Positions 1 to 8,540 of a DNA stretch of 64,000 nt are shown in pieces. Made by a program: the position numbers and the translations under genes. The DNA comes from Chryseobacterium arthrosphaerae (GTDB taxonomy: Bacteria > Bacteroidota > Bacteroidia > Flavobacteriales > Weeksellaceae). The stretch spans positions 62,001 through 126,000 of the forward strand of contig NZ_MAYG01000032.1 of the NCBI RefSeq assembly GCF_001684965.1. The letters run 5' to 3'. The notes under the pieces are model-generated. The model saw only the letters and a list, made by a program, of their open reading frames with translations, was not told the origin of the DNA and did no database searches. Within the stretch, counting starts at the first letter, position 1, and every line of letters begins with the position of its first letter.

Positions 1-49
1 GTCTTACACGGCTTTCGAATTCTTTATTGAGCTGACTTATTTTAATCAT
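1..49 (-). CDS. Winged-helix transcriptional regulator, 5' end only
   Basis: Only the first 16 codons lie in the window; the ATG is at 49-47 and the gene runs off the left edge. The visible start, MIKISQLNKEFESRVR, is what I recall for small winged-helix DNA-binding proteins of Bacteroidota that are encoded directly after a membrane protein like the one at 853-1470. That neighbour supports the call. It lies 156 bases downstream of the membrane gene ending at 206, so it may belong to the same transcript. Function beyond DNA binding cannot be judged from this fragment. Confidence 0.55.
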   Translation of the reverse strand, partial: MIKISQLNKEFESRVR

Positions 50-205
50 TTTACTGTTGTCTTATTTATTCTGAAATCGTCATCCCCTGACTATTTATAT
101 TTCCCTATCCTGCACAAGCTCCGTCTTAGCAGCTTTTCTCCGTTTCAAAAAACGGTGCAAAAATAAGGATTAAAAACAGGATCTATTTCTTCACGATTAT
201 GATTT

Positions 206-853
206 CTATTTTAATGTATGTACTTTTCCAAAAAGACCATCAATGATCAGTTTCAAAATACAGACTGTTCCCCCACTGATGATCAGAGATAAAATCCCGA
301 TACAGAACGGCCATAAGCCCATTATACGGTCTTTTCTTTCCGAATAAAATTCAGTGACCTCTGCCAGATTGGGCTTCTTACCTGAATACACCGCAATCAA
401 TTCTTTTTCTGTATTAAAAGTTTTTACCTCATCTGTTGTTGTATCTAACAAAAAGTACCCGTTATCAAAAGTTTTACCCAGGATCTTATTTCCATCTTCT
501 TCAATTTCTGCAACCATTGAAACCTGAGTTTCTCCGTTTTTCCCGTTAATACTTGCCTGCTCCGGAATATCAATAAATAGCAGCTGATGATTATTCCTCA
601 AAGGAACATACCATGCATCACCAATCCCTATATCTACTTTCTTTTTATCCGTAACTAATGAAAACCCGATAATTCCACAAATATAGAATGTATACAATCC
701 TACAAATGGCGCTGCTATTGCCAGTATTGTTTTTCTCTTTCTCCTGTTTTTATTACTGACAAAATATGTAACAATGCCTGCTATAACAGCACAGATCAAA
801 CTCAGAATAAAGAGAATGACAAGATGTATCAGTATGACAAACCCTATTCCCAT
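206..853 (-). CDS. Hypothetical membrane protein, 215 aa
   Basis: I do not recognise a named family. The N-terminus holds two hydrophobic segments (about residues 5-31 and 43-66). A hydrophilic domain of roughly 110 residues follows, and another hydrophobic helix lies near the C-terminus (about 183-205). The central part is probably extracytoplasmic. The start codon overlaps the stop of the upstream gene by one base (TAATG), so the two are translationally coupled and probably work together. A regulator start lies downstream. No catalytic motif is evident. Confidence 0.7.
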   Translation of the reverse strand: MGIGFVILIHLVILFILSLICAVIAGIVTYFVSNKNRRKRKTILAIAAPFVGLYTFYICGIIGFSLVTDKKKVDIGIGDAWYVPLRNNHQLLFIDIPEQASINGKNGETQVSMVAEIEEDGNKILGKTFDNGYFLLDTTTDEVKTFNTEKELIAVYSGKKPNLAEVTEFYSERKDRIMGLWPFCIGILSLIISGGTVCILKLIIDGLFGKVHTLK

Positions 854-1470
854 TATTGATATTTCTTATGCATGATCAATCCATACACAATATGCAGGAC
901 ACCGAAGCCAATTGCCCAGAAAACCAATCCCCAACCCAAAAAGAAAAGAGATATCAATCCCAAAATAATTTCAAAATATCCTAAATATTTTACATCCGTC
1001 AGGGTATATCTTTCCGCATTTACCAAAGCTAACCCATAAAAGATCAGCGTAGCCGGTGCAATAAATACAAACAGGTGGTGATAAAGAAGCGCCAGGCAGA
1101 AAAATCCTCCCGCTACCAAAGGCACAGCAAAAGCAGCCAAAAGCCGTTTGGTGGTTGCATCCCAGATTTTGAGTCCTTTCTTTTTACTTTTATTGGCTGT
1201 AAAAATATATCCGCTGAAAATAGCTGCCACTAAAATAGCGATACCGATCCATACAAGTTCTCTCACTAAGGCAGGTTTGAAAATATTCCTGTCACCATCA
1301 AAGTAATCAATCCCTTCTCTTTTAAAAACAAAATAGACATATGCCGCACCAATAATAGCTGCCAGCCCTGCCACAACTCCGGATAATCCGCTCAAAGAAA
1401 TAAATCTGGAAGACCGCTCCATCATGGAACGGATATGGGATAAGTCTTCGTGATAGTTTTTTGTTTCCAT
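853..1470 (-). CDS. Conserved multi-pass membrane protein, 205 aa
   Basis: The protein has about six hydrophobic segments after a 20-residue N-terminal tail that includes HIRSMMERSSRFISLSG. The tail and the glycine/alanine-rich first helix are typical of an uncharacterised Bacteroidota membrane family usually found next to a small winged-helix regulator, and one begins at the window edge. It is the first gene of a coupled pair (TAATG junction at 851-855) and probably of a three-gene unit. No enzymatic motif is visible. The role is unknown; a membrane sensor partner of the regulator is only a guess. Confidence 0.7.
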   Translation of the reverse strand: METKNYHEDLSHIRSMMERSSRFISLSGLSGVVAGLAAIIGAAYVYFVFKREGIDYFDGDRNIFKPALVRELVWIGIAILVAAIFSGYIFTANKSKKKGLKIWDATTKRLLAAFAVPLVAGGFFCLALLYHHLFVFIAPATLIFYGLALVNAERYTLTDVKYLGYFEIILGLISLFFLGWGLVFWAIGFGVLHIVYGLIMHKKYQ

Positions 1471-1558
1471 AGAAAGAACTTTGAATTACAAAGTTATAAT
1501 TTTTTATGAACCTGCAAAATATTTTTTTGAAAATATATTATATAAAGACAGCCATCAA

Positions 1559-1591
1559 TAAAAAAACCGCTGATGAAATCAACGGCTGTCT
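1559..1591 (-). terminator. Rho-independent terminator of the enoyl-CoA hydratase gene
   Basis: Read on the minus strand, CCGTTGAT-TTC-ATCAGCGG (1567-1585) forms an eight-pair stem with one G-U pair, followed by eight T residues (1559-1566). It starts 26 bases past the stop of the gene at 1611-2375. Confidence 0.75.
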
Positions 1592-1610
1592 GTTTTTATG
1601 AGTGGAAAAA

Positions 1611-2375
1611 CTATTTTGCTCTCAGTCTTTCTTTAATCGCTTCAATATTTTTCTTTGCAGAATCTTCCAGGATAAGGCTTGCACTCATGTGGATTCTTGC
1701 CGGCATCAGTTCATTGAAATGATCTGTTCCTTCCCACGACACTTTTTTGATCAGTGCCAGGGCCTCACTGCTTCTTGAGGCCAGTGTCTGTAAAAATTTC
1801 TCCAGCTTTTCATCCATTTCCTGAATATTCTCTGATACGGAATGGTAAATATTGTGCTGCTCTGCCCATTCAGCAGATCTGAAATCTGCATCAATAGCCA
1901 TTGCCGAGAACTGTGATTTACCGATCTTTCTTTCTACGTAAGGGCCAATCACAAAAGGACCAATTCCCAGATTGATCTCTGTAAGTGCCAATGCTGAATC
2001 TTTTGTTGCAAAACAGTAATCTGCCCCACAGGCAATTCCTACTCCTCCACCTGTTGTTTTTCCCTGAACTCTTACCACCACTATTTTTCCGCAGTTTCTC
2101 ATGGCGTTCAGTACTTTGGCAAAACCACCGAAGAATTGGGTGGAAGCTTCCAGCTCTTCAATAGCCAAAAGCTCATCGAAGCTCGCTCCTGCGCAGAACG
2201 CTTTTTCACCTTCGCTTTTTACCAGGATAGCCTTTACCTCATCTTTTGCCCCTTCTTCCAGAATGGTCTGAGCCAGTTTTTCTAAAATGGCACCCGGAAG
2301 GGAGTTGCTTTTTGGGGTTCCGAAAGTAATTTCGGCAATATTATTTTTAATTTCTGATGCTACAAATTCGCTCAT
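1611..2375 (-). CDS. Enoyl-CoA hydratase/isomerase family protein
   Basis: This is a crotonase-fold protein of 254 residues, a usual size. The two oxyanion-hole segments are visible: FCAGASFDEL (60-69) and GKTTGGGVGIA (105-115). Glu133 in LTEINLGIG occupies the position of the first catalytic acid. The second acid of classical hydratases (the PD-x-GG type motif present in PaaG) is not seen; the sequence there is GPFVIGPYV. The activity may therefore be isomerase-like or act on an unusual substrate. It is a single-gene unit with its own terminator, about 6 kb from the paa cluster. Involvement in branched-chain or phenylacetate acyl-CoA breakdown is possible but not shown. Confidence 0.85.
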   Translation of the reverse strand: MSEFVASEIKNNIAEITFGTPKSNSLPGAILEKLAQTILEEGAKDEVKAILVKSEGEKAFCAGASFDELLAIEELEASTQFFGGFAKVLNAMRNCGKIVVVRVQGKTTGGGVGIACGADYCFATKDSALALTEINLGIGPFVIGPYVERKIGKSQFSAMAIDADFRSAEWAEQHNIYHSVSENIQEMDEKLEKFLQTLASRSSEALALIKKVSWEGTDHFNELMPARIHMSASLILEDSAKKNIEAIKERLRAK

Positions 2376-2690
2376 TTTTATTGTTATTGGATTATTACAA
2401 AAATACGAATTACAGTGCTTTCCGGGAAACTTAAACGGAATTTTTTGAAAGGGAATGGAGATGGAAGCAGGAAGTTGGAAGTACTGGCAGAAGAAGTACG
2501 GCTCTTATCTTTGTTTTCGGATTCTTTCAGTTATCAGTAGGTAGAAATACGTAATATTTAATTTGGTATTTTCTACGCTAGCATCACTTTTCCATTAATC
2601 GTTCCTTTGACTTAACAAAATTAACCAACGGCGGTCTCCGAAAAGCCATTGAAAAAGAGTAGGAAAAACTAAACTGAAAACTATTTTACC
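2376..2690. other. 315-bp spacer between divergent genes
   Basis: The spacer separates the divergently read hydratase and collar-protein genes, so promoters for both should lie here. I could not fix a convincing TTTG/TANNTTTG pair. A GGAAG-rich stretch (2455-2510) looks like degenerate intergenic repeat sequence. No small ORF or RNA gene was recognised. Confidence 0.5.
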
Positions 2691-3242
2691 ATGGAAGAAT
2701 ACATTGGAATTGTCAAATTATTTGCAGGAAATTTCGCACCAAGAGGATGGATGTTCTGTGACGGAAGTTTACTAAGTATTGCACAAAACAGTGCTTTATT
2801 CTCAATCTTAGGAACCACTTACGGTGGGGACGGAAGAACTACGTTTGCTCTGCCTAATCTGAAAGGGCGTATGGCATTAGGCGCCGGAACTGTAAACTCC
2901 AGCGAAAATTATCCTTTGGGAATAGTTTCGGGAACGACTCAAAACACACTTTTAGCATCAAATCTCCCAAGTATTGGAGGAGGTTTTCAATTGAAAGTAG
3001 CGAATAAAAATGCAAACACATCCACTCCCAGCGCCGCAGTATCTATTGCGATCACAGGAACACAGGTTGGAAGGGATTTCAATGTTGTCCCAAGCTTTGT
3101 GAATAATGCCAATCCTGATACGGCTATCAACGGCCAGAGTATTTCATTTGTAGGTCAGAATTTACCCGTGAATAATATGCCTCCTTACCTTGGGCTCAAT
3201 TATATCATCTGTGTTGAAGGTATTTATCCTCCACGCAGCTAA
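2691..3242 (+). CDS. Phage tail-collar domain protein (microcystin-dependent protein family)
   Basis: The 183-residue protein begins EEYIGIVKLFAGNFAPRGW, followed by CDGSLLSIAQNSALFSILGTTYGGDGRTTFALPNLKGRM. This is the hallmark of the tail-collar domain (PF07484 family) found both in phage tail fibres and in free-standing bacterial microcystin-dependent protein homologues. The C-terminus, MPPYLGLNYIICVEGIYPP, is also typical. No signal peptide is present and no other phage gene lies nearby, so this is probably a chromosomal stand-alone member rather than prophage debris. Such genes often occur in small tandem sets; only one copy is present here. The ATG at 2691 follows an A-rich stretch. The function of the family is not settled. 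Confidence 0.9.
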   Translation: MEEYIGIVKLFAGNFAPRGWMFCDGSLLSIAQNSALFSILGTTYGGDGRTTFALPNLKGRMALGAGTVNSSENYPLGIVSGTTQNTLLASNLPSIGGGFQLKVANKNANTSTPSAAVSIAITGTQVGRDFNVVPSFVNNANPDTAINGQSISFVGQNLPVNNMPPYLGLNYIICVEGIYPPRS

Positions 3243-3279
3243 ATCATTCATAAACAACCTAACATTTAAAACAGAAATC

Positions 3280-4101
3280 ATGAAAAGCACTACCTTTTTA
3301 ATTATTTGTAGTCTGCTCATTTCAATTTTTTCATTCGGGCAGACCAGTACAGAGTATTTTGAAACGGAATCACACGGAAGTACAAGTTTTACTGATAACG
3401 GTGTAATATTCAATATTATCTCTCATGTAAGCGTTTTTGATATTCAGGGTAACTTCCCCGGTACCGGCTGGAGTGGAACGGCAAATGATAACAGATATAT
3501 TGATAATTCCAACAATCAGGAATTCCCTCCTTCTTTCAGCATCAGGACAACATCCAATCTGTTTAAAGTAAGTAAGTTCTGGATGTATCTTTCTGCTTTG
3601 AATCTGGATCCGAATGTAACAGGTACACTTACCATAACCGGGAAACTGAGTGGGATAACAAAATTTACCCAAACAAAAACAAGCGGGTTCAATACGAGTA
3701 CCACCACCAATAACGGATACACATTGATCGACCTTGCCAACCTGAATGGCCAGAATTATTCAAATATCGTCATTGATGAGCTTGTTATCACTGCAAACGG
3801 AGGATTCAGATATGTTGGCCTTGATGCCTTCACCTGGGTAAAAGACAGCAATCTTGTACTGGGCGCTACTGAAGCAAAAGTTTCTGAAAAAAATAAGGCT
3901 ATTTATCCTAATCCAACCAAAGGTCCACTTACCATTCAAACGGATAAGGCTTCAGAAACCGGTATTTATAGCCAGGAAGGAAAGCTGATGAGAAAGGTAG
4001 CCACTCAAAAAGGCACCAACGAAACTGATATTTCTGATCTTCCGAAAGGGGTTTATTTTATCAGGACAGGAAATGAATCTACCAAGGTTATTAAAGATTA
4101 A
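3280..4101 (+). CDS. Secreted protein with T9SS type A sorting domain
   Basis: The start was set at the ATG at 3280 because it opens a clear signal peptide (MKSTTFLIICSLLISIFSFGQ); upstream in-frame codons overlap the preceding gene. The mature protein has a beta-rich domain of about 190 residues with no motif I can name. It ends in a C-terminal type IX sorting domain (about residues 205-273) beginning IYPNPTKGPLTIQ and ending PKGVYFIRTGNESTKVIKD. It should be exported by Sec and then secreted or surface-attached by the T9SS. The gene follows the collar protein by 37 bases and may be cotranscribed. Adhesion is a plausible role but is not shown by sequence. Confidence 0.88.
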   Translation: MKSTTFLIICSLLISIFSFGQTSTEYFETESHGSTSFTDNGVIFNIISHVSVFDIQGNFPGTGWSGTANDNRYIDNSNNQEFPPSFSIRTTSNLFKVSKFWMYLSALNLDPNVTGTLTITGKLSGITKFTQTKTSGFNTSTTTNNGYTLIDLANLNGQNYSNIVIDELVITANGGFRYVGLDAFTWVKDSNLVLGATEAKVSEKNKAIYPNPTKGPLTIQTDKASETGIYSQEGKLMRKVATQKGTNETDISDLPKGVYFIRTGNESTKVIKD

Positions 4102-4156
4102 TAAAGACAGTTCACATTCGTATTTGTTCTCATAAAGATTCTAATTCATGAATGAC

Positions 4157-4183
4157 AATCCCTTAGCAATAAGGGATTTTGTT
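4157..4183. terminator. Terminator between convergent genes
   Basis: AATCCCTTA (4157-4165) and TAAGGGATT (4170-4178) form a perfect nine-pair stem closed by a GCAA tetraloop and followed by TTTTGTT on the plus strand. It serves the T9SS cargo gene and lies four bases past the helicase stop. Confidence 0.8.
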
Positions 4184-4186
4184 ATT

Positions 4187-6868
4187 TTATCTGGTCCATT
4201 TATGAAGATGTTCTATTCTTCCGTTTCTTTTTAACAAAGCCTGAAATCTTAGTTTTAACAGAATTTTGCGGCCTTCGATGGTTCTTGTAAAGATCAGTTC
4301 AGCGTTTCCGATCATTTTGTCCCAGGTCTTTTTAAAGAATTCTGCACTTTTCTTATTTTTTGCAAAGATTTCCGGAACCGGATAATAAAGATCTTTTTTA
4401 AAAAAGGCTGAATTATTTTTCTGCTTCACGATATACCTGGGATTATCAATCTGAGAAACCAGCTCCTGCAGTGTCTGAATAAACTGAGCGTTTTCATACT
4501 GACTTCCGCCCTCAAGGTAGCAGAACGCATTTTTTTCCTTTTTGGATGAGCTTACAATTCTCAACTTATCAATAGAGCTGCGGATTATTTTTTCATGGAT
4601 CAGACTGCTCATAACAACATTGGCAAGTGATTCAAGCTGGCTGGCAAGATTCTTACATTTCCTGTATTGGTGTACGGATAAGTATAGTTTTCTTCCATAC
4701 ACTATAAAACCGGCAATCCCCAGTAAAGAAGCCAGAATAGAAAAACTTTTCACAGAGCTTACGGAATCTATATTTTTGAGCAGTCCCAACAGCAGATCCT
4801 GGAAGAACAAGAGTATGGAAGAAACGATCAGTTTAGCAGAAGTTACGGTCATCCTGGCAAGATAATCCATTCTCATTTCGTTCATTGCCCTCATATTTTC
4901 CTTAGGAACCTGAATTTCTTCTACCAGAATATTTCCTTTATCCAATGCCAGTTTCCAACGCCTGGCAAGTCCTGTTCTGTCTTGTGCCATGGCAAAGGTT
5001 GCCTGATTAACGGCGGGGATTCTTTCTGTATTTTCTATAACCTGAAGATTGAGTCTTTCAAAGTTATTTTCGATCGTGGGCTCCTCCTTATGGGAAATTC
5101 CTACAAAGGTTTTGAATCGCCGTTTCATGATATTGAGATCCTGACCTCCATTGCCGTCTGCTGCATCAAAGCATACCAGATGCCAGATATTCCCAGTTTT
5201 ATGAAGGTTGTCTTTGTCTGTCCTGATTACCCGCCCCCGCATCTGATTGGAAAGAACAAAAGAACTCACAAAACTTGCCAGAATCAGGGTATTCATTTTA
5301 GGGGCATCCCAACCTTCTCCCAGCAGAGATTTGGTTCCGGTCAATATCTGTATTTCCCCAGCCTGAAAAATGTCTGTGATGATATGAACTATAGTATGCC
5401 GGATCTGCTCTGTAAGACCAATCATCAGATAGTTCTTATCATAGGTAAGTGGAAAGCATGCAACGGCTGATACATTTTTCCGGGCACAGCATTCATCAAA
5501 CATATCTTTTGCACTCACAGGAATAATGACCAGGCTGCCGGTGAGTACTCCTAATTTTTTATTTTGAACGTTTTCTCTTCTTAGTTTTTCAAAAACCGGA
5601 ACAGCTCCTATTTTGTCAAGATTCAGGCTGTTCTCTTCTGTGGTGCTTAAGTATTCTTTTTTAATAAAATCCGTAAGAATTACCATCCTGAGCTCGTCTT
5701 TAAGGACAGAAAATTCAAAGTCAGCAATATCTTGTATTCCCTGAAGCTTACCAATGCTTGAGTTCAGGATCTGATTCAGATTTTTACTGTTGAAAAAACT
5801 GATTGTCTTTTGCTCAAAAAAGCCCAGTCTTTTCAACCGGTTTCCGAGGTTTGTACGATGTTCTTCATAATCTTTAAAACCGGCGTCATCTGTCAGCAGG
5901 TAAAAGTCAAGAAGTTCTTCCATCCAGAAGAAATCAAATTCGGGAACATATTTCTGCTGATCACCAATAATTTCAAAATGAATATCCGGAATTTCTATTT
6001 CTCTGAAATGAAGATAAACGAGTCCTGAAGTGTAAGACGATATATTGTCATAGATCCAGTCCAGATGCTCCGTCGGATCCTGATAAACCGGATGCTGCCC
6101 AATAGCGTTGAGAAGGACTTTATCTTTTTTTATTTCTTCAAAGAAAGCGGATGCCTGTGTATGGTAATATTCGATCTTCTTCTGTTCTTCCTGTGAGGGT
6201 AAAGTAAAATGAACCAAATCCTGATGTGGGCACAGGTCTCCTTCTATCATCAGCTCCGGGACAGATATTTCTGCATCAATAGGGCCGTTGAGCCTGATGT
6301 ATTTTTGCCATTCTGCACCGGAAACATCAAAAGGAGGAGTTGCCGTAAGGGCTACAACGATAGGATTGATCTCCTCTTTCAGCTCCATCAAAGTCTGCCA
6401 CCAGGCATTTTTCAAGTGATGGGCTTCGTCAAGGATGAGGGTTCCTACTTTTTGTTTTTTTAATCGTTTAATGATTTCTGCAGGGGAGACTTTTGAAGAT
6501 TTTTCTGTTGCAGATTCTTCTTCATCCGTTCCTGAAGCGGAATGAAGTCCCTGATAGGTTGTTACCGTAATGATTCCCGGCTTTTTAATATCTGAAGAGA
6601 TCCATTCCGGAACGGTTTCCGTATTCAGGAAGAGTTCACAGAACCGGTGAATCCATTGATTTTTGATCGCTAACGTTGGGGCAACGATGAGTGTGGGCCT
6701 GCCTAGTCTCAGCATCATTTCCAGCCCAAGAACTGTTTTCCCGGATCCCGGAGGTGCTGAAACGTGTAAATGACTGTCTGCAAGATATTCTTCAAAATGG
6801 TCCAGAAACTTTTTCTGGTAAGTTCGCCAACTGTATTTGAAACCTGCATCTTTTGGGAAAACATTCAT
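4187..6868 (-). CDS. Membrane-anchored superfamily II DEAH-box helicase
   Basis: This 893-residue protein has a complete SF2 helicase core. It shows Walker A APPGSGKT (38-45), the Ia segment LIVAPTLAIKNQW, DEAH (147-150) in LILDEAHHLKN, motif III ALTATPP, the motif V region LLGEGWDAPKMNTL and motif VI SNQMRGRVIRTDK. Unusually, about residues 680-735 hold two hydrophobic helices (LIVSSILLFFQDLLLGLL and SFSILASLLGIAGFIVYG), followed by a roughly 150-residue tail. This suggests tethering to the inner membrane. An alternative GTG start two codons upstream is possible; the ATG at 6868 was chosen. It sits 53 bases downstream of a uracil-DNA-glycosylase-like gene on the same strand, so a joint role in DNA repair or defence is likely. 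The exact function is unknown. Confidence 0.85.
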   Translation of the reverse strand: MNVFPKDAGFKYSWRTYQKKFLDHFEEYLADSHLHVSAPPGSGKTVLGLEMMLRLGRPTLIVAPTLAIKNQWIHRFCELFLNTETVPEWISSDIKKPGIITVTTYQGLHSASGTDEEESATEKSSKVSPAEIIKRLKKQKVGTLILDEAHHLKNAWWQTLMELKEEINPIVVALTATPPFDVSGAEWQKYIRLNGPIDAEISVPELMIEGDLCPHQDLVHFTLPSQEEQKKIEYYHTQASAFFEEIKKDKVLLNAIGQHPVYQDPTEHLDWIYDNISSYTSGLVYLHFREIEIPDIHFEIIGDQQKYVPEFDFFWMEELLDFYLLTDDAGFKDYEEHRTNLGNRLKRLGFFEQKTISFFNSKNLNQILNSSIGKLQGIQDIADFEFSVLKDELRMVILTDFIKKEYLSTTEENSLNLDKIGAVPVFEKLRRENVQNKKLGVLTGSLVIIPVSAKDMFDECCARKNVSAVACFPLTYDKNYLMIGLTEQIRHTIVHIITDIFQAGEIQILTGTKSLLGEGWDAPKMNTLILASFVSSFVLSNQMRGRVIRTDKDNLHKTGNIWHLVCFDAADGNGGQDLNIMKRRFKTFVGISHKEEPTIENNFERLNLQVIENTERIPAVNQATFAMAQDRTGLARRWKLALDKGNILVEEIQVPKENMRAMNEMRMDYLARMTVTSAKLIVSSILLFFQDLLLGLLKNIDSVSSVKSFSILASLLGIAGFIVYGRKLYLSVHQYRKCKNLASQLESLANVVMSSLIHEKIIRSSIDKLRIVSSSKKEKNAFCYLEGGSQYENAQFIQTLQELVSQIDNPRYIVKQKNNSAFFKKDLYYPVPEIFAKNKKSAEFFKKTWDKMIGNAELIFTRTIEGRKILLKLRFQALLKRNGRIEHLHKWTR

Positions 6869-6921
6869 AAGCACAATTTAATAAAAAACAGTCATTCCAT
6901 TGTGGAAAATAAAAGGAGCGT

Positions 6922-7608
6922 TTATTTTTTCAGGGCCAGGATGTATTTGTCTATATACAGCTGTTTTTCTTTTGATTTATACTGCTGAATGTATCTCGGA
7001 TGCTCCAGAACAGTCATGCGATCGAACAGTTTTGCTTCTTTGTTTAATTTTGCAATAAAATCAGCATTCTTTTTCCCCAGAATGAAAACTTCCGAAGTGT
7101 CCAGATTCAGGCTGATATGCTTCTTCAGGGATTCAATCATGAAATCTTTAACGGCTTCAAATAATTGTTTATCATCGTAATAATTGGCATTAAGCCATCC
7201 GTTTTTTGTTTTCCTTACGATAGCCAGAGGAAATGGAGAATTGATATACACATCTTTGTAAAATAATTCTGCACCGCCATATTCTGCAATCATATCATAT
7301 ATAAAAACCGAAGAAACTTCATGGGTATAGGCAGATCTCATTGGTATTCCGCAGACACTTTCCAGTCTTTTGGTATCTGTAAACGGAACTCCTGTAATTC
7401 CTGCTCCGTGACGGCTGGGATTGATTCCCACAATAAATTTTCTTTTATCGGAGTCATCATAATATTTGTGATAAAATTTCTGCATCACTTCCATCGTTTC
7501 CGGATTATCCAGATACGGGTTTAAAACGGCAAAATCTTCAGGAAGCTCTCCTGCATAGGTAAGATTCCGGTTAAAATCGATGACCTGGTCTGCGAAAGTT
7601 TTACTCAT
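6922..7608 (-). CDS. Uracil-DNA glycosylase superfamily protein (SMUG2-like)
   Basis: The 228-residue protein carries the UDG-superfamily active-site segment FIVGINPSRHGAG followed by GVPFTDTKRL (about residues 59-82). The second conserved loop is represented by LEHPRYIQQY near residue 203. The GINP...GVPF layout and the length resemble the SMUG2 branch seen in Bacteroidota. It would remove uracil or related damaged bases from DNA. The ATG at 7608 was preferred to an upstream TTG. It is the first gene of a pair with the membrane-tethered helicase downstream. The Asp or Asn that would activate water cannot be assigned with certainty. Confidence 0.75.
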   Translation of the reverse strand: MSKTFADQVIDFNRNLTYAGELPEDFAVLNPYLDNPETMEVMQKFYHKYYDDSDKRKFIVGINPSRHGAGITGVPFTDTKRLESVCGIPMRSAYTHEVSSVFIYDMIAEYGGAELFYKDVYINSPFPLAIVRKTKNGWLNANYYDDKQLFEAVKDFMIESLKKHISLNLDTSEVFILGKKNADFIAKLNKEAKLFDRMTVLEHPRYIQQYKSKEKQLYIDKYILALKK

Positions 7609-7750
7609 TAACAATAGATCCGGTTTTCGTTCATGATTGAAATTTAAAGATAATTTTTTTGGATCATAATAGCCTTATCATTCGTAGCCTTTTTTTTATT
7701 AACTTCGTTTTCAATGGAATAAGACTTCATCAACTCAAAAACTTTTAACC

Positions 7751-8440
7751 ATGATCGGAATTATAACTGAACTTATCATCTCGTGGCTCCTGCTTCGGTT
7801 CATTGCAAAAAAGGATTTGTCTGTTTTAGGATTGAAACCCAATTCAATAAGACTCATTCATTGGAGCGTTGGTTTTATTCTGGCTGCAGCGGTTTGCAGT
7901 CTTTATCATTTGATGACAACCGCATTGATCAGCAACAGCTGGATCCTGAATAAACAATTCACATTATCAGCCGCATTGATGAGTTTATGGTGGGTTCTGA
8001 AATCTGTGTTGTTTGAAGAATTACTTTTCAGAGGTGCTTTGCTCTATCTTGCCATCGAAAAATGGGGAAGTACTAAAGCCTGTATTTTTTCTGCAGTCTG
8101 CTTTGGAGTCTATCACTGGTTTTCCTATAATGCTTTCGGAAATCCTTTTCAGATGGGGATTATCTTTGTGATGACAGCTATCTTTGGATGGATGCTTGCA
8201 GTGTCTTTCGCTAAGACAAAATCGATGTATCTGCCAATAGGCCTTCATCTGGGCTGGAATCTGTTTAATATTGTCCTATTCTCTAACGGCCCGCTTGGTA
8301 AGCAACTCTTTATGAAAGCAAATGAAAGTCACCTGGAAGGTATTCCTTCACTGCTTGTTTTTTTGTTTCAGATAGTGGCTTTGCCGCTTTTGGTGTTTGG
8401 GTATTTTAAGTTTAAGGAACGGGCTAGGGGTAAGAATTGA
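7751..8440 (+). CDS. CPBP family intramembrane metalloprotease
   Basis: This is a 229-residue multi-spanning protein. All three motifs of the CAAX/Rce1-like CPBP family (PF02517) are visible: FEELLFRG with the paired glutamates and arginine, FGVYHWF with the first histidine, and HLGWNLFN with the second histidine and asparagine. The active site is expected within the inner membrane. Substrates in bacteria are mostly unknown; roles in peptide maturation, bacteriocin immunity and abortive infection are known for the family. The gene is monocistronic and converges on paaZ. Confidence 0.88.
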   Translation: MIGIITELIISWLLLRFIAKKDLSVLGLKPNSIRLIHWSVGFILAAAVCSLYHLMTTALISNSWILNKQFTLSAALMSLWWVLKSVLFEELLFRGALLYLAIEKWGSTKACIFSAVCFGVYHWFSYNAFGNPFQMGIIFVMTAIFGWMLAVSFAKTKSMYLPIGLHLGWNLFNIVLFSNGPLGKQLFMKANESHLEGIPSLLVFLFQIVALPLLVFGYFKFKERARGKN

Positions 8441-8485
8441 GAATAGCCTTGAGAAGTCATCCTTGTCAAGTATACATATAGAACA

Positions 8486-8521
8486 AAAAAACAGCATCTT
8501 ATTTCTAAAATGCTGTTTTTT
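8486..8521. terminator. Bidirectional terminator between CPBP gene and paaZ
   Basis: AAAAAACAGCAT (8486-8497) pairs perfectly with ATGCTGTTTTTT (8510-8521). A run of T follows the stem on either strand, so it can end both the plus-strand protease transcript and the minus-strand paa transcript. Confidence 0.9.
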
Positions 8522-8540
8522 ATGGTATTCTTATTCTGAA

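Noticed and set aside
50..205. CCGTTT...AAACGG palindrome as an operator of the left-edge regulator
   Set aside because: The arms are only six bases with an A-run loop and there is no second copy; it could be chance.
2691..3242. Possible prophage remnant
   Set aside because: Only a collar-domain protein is present; there is no integrase, terminase, portal or lysis gene, and free-standing family members are common in bacterial chromosomes.
8441..8485. Small ORF or RNA between the CPBP gene and its terminator
   Set aside because: No start codon with coding features and no structure other than the terminator was seen.
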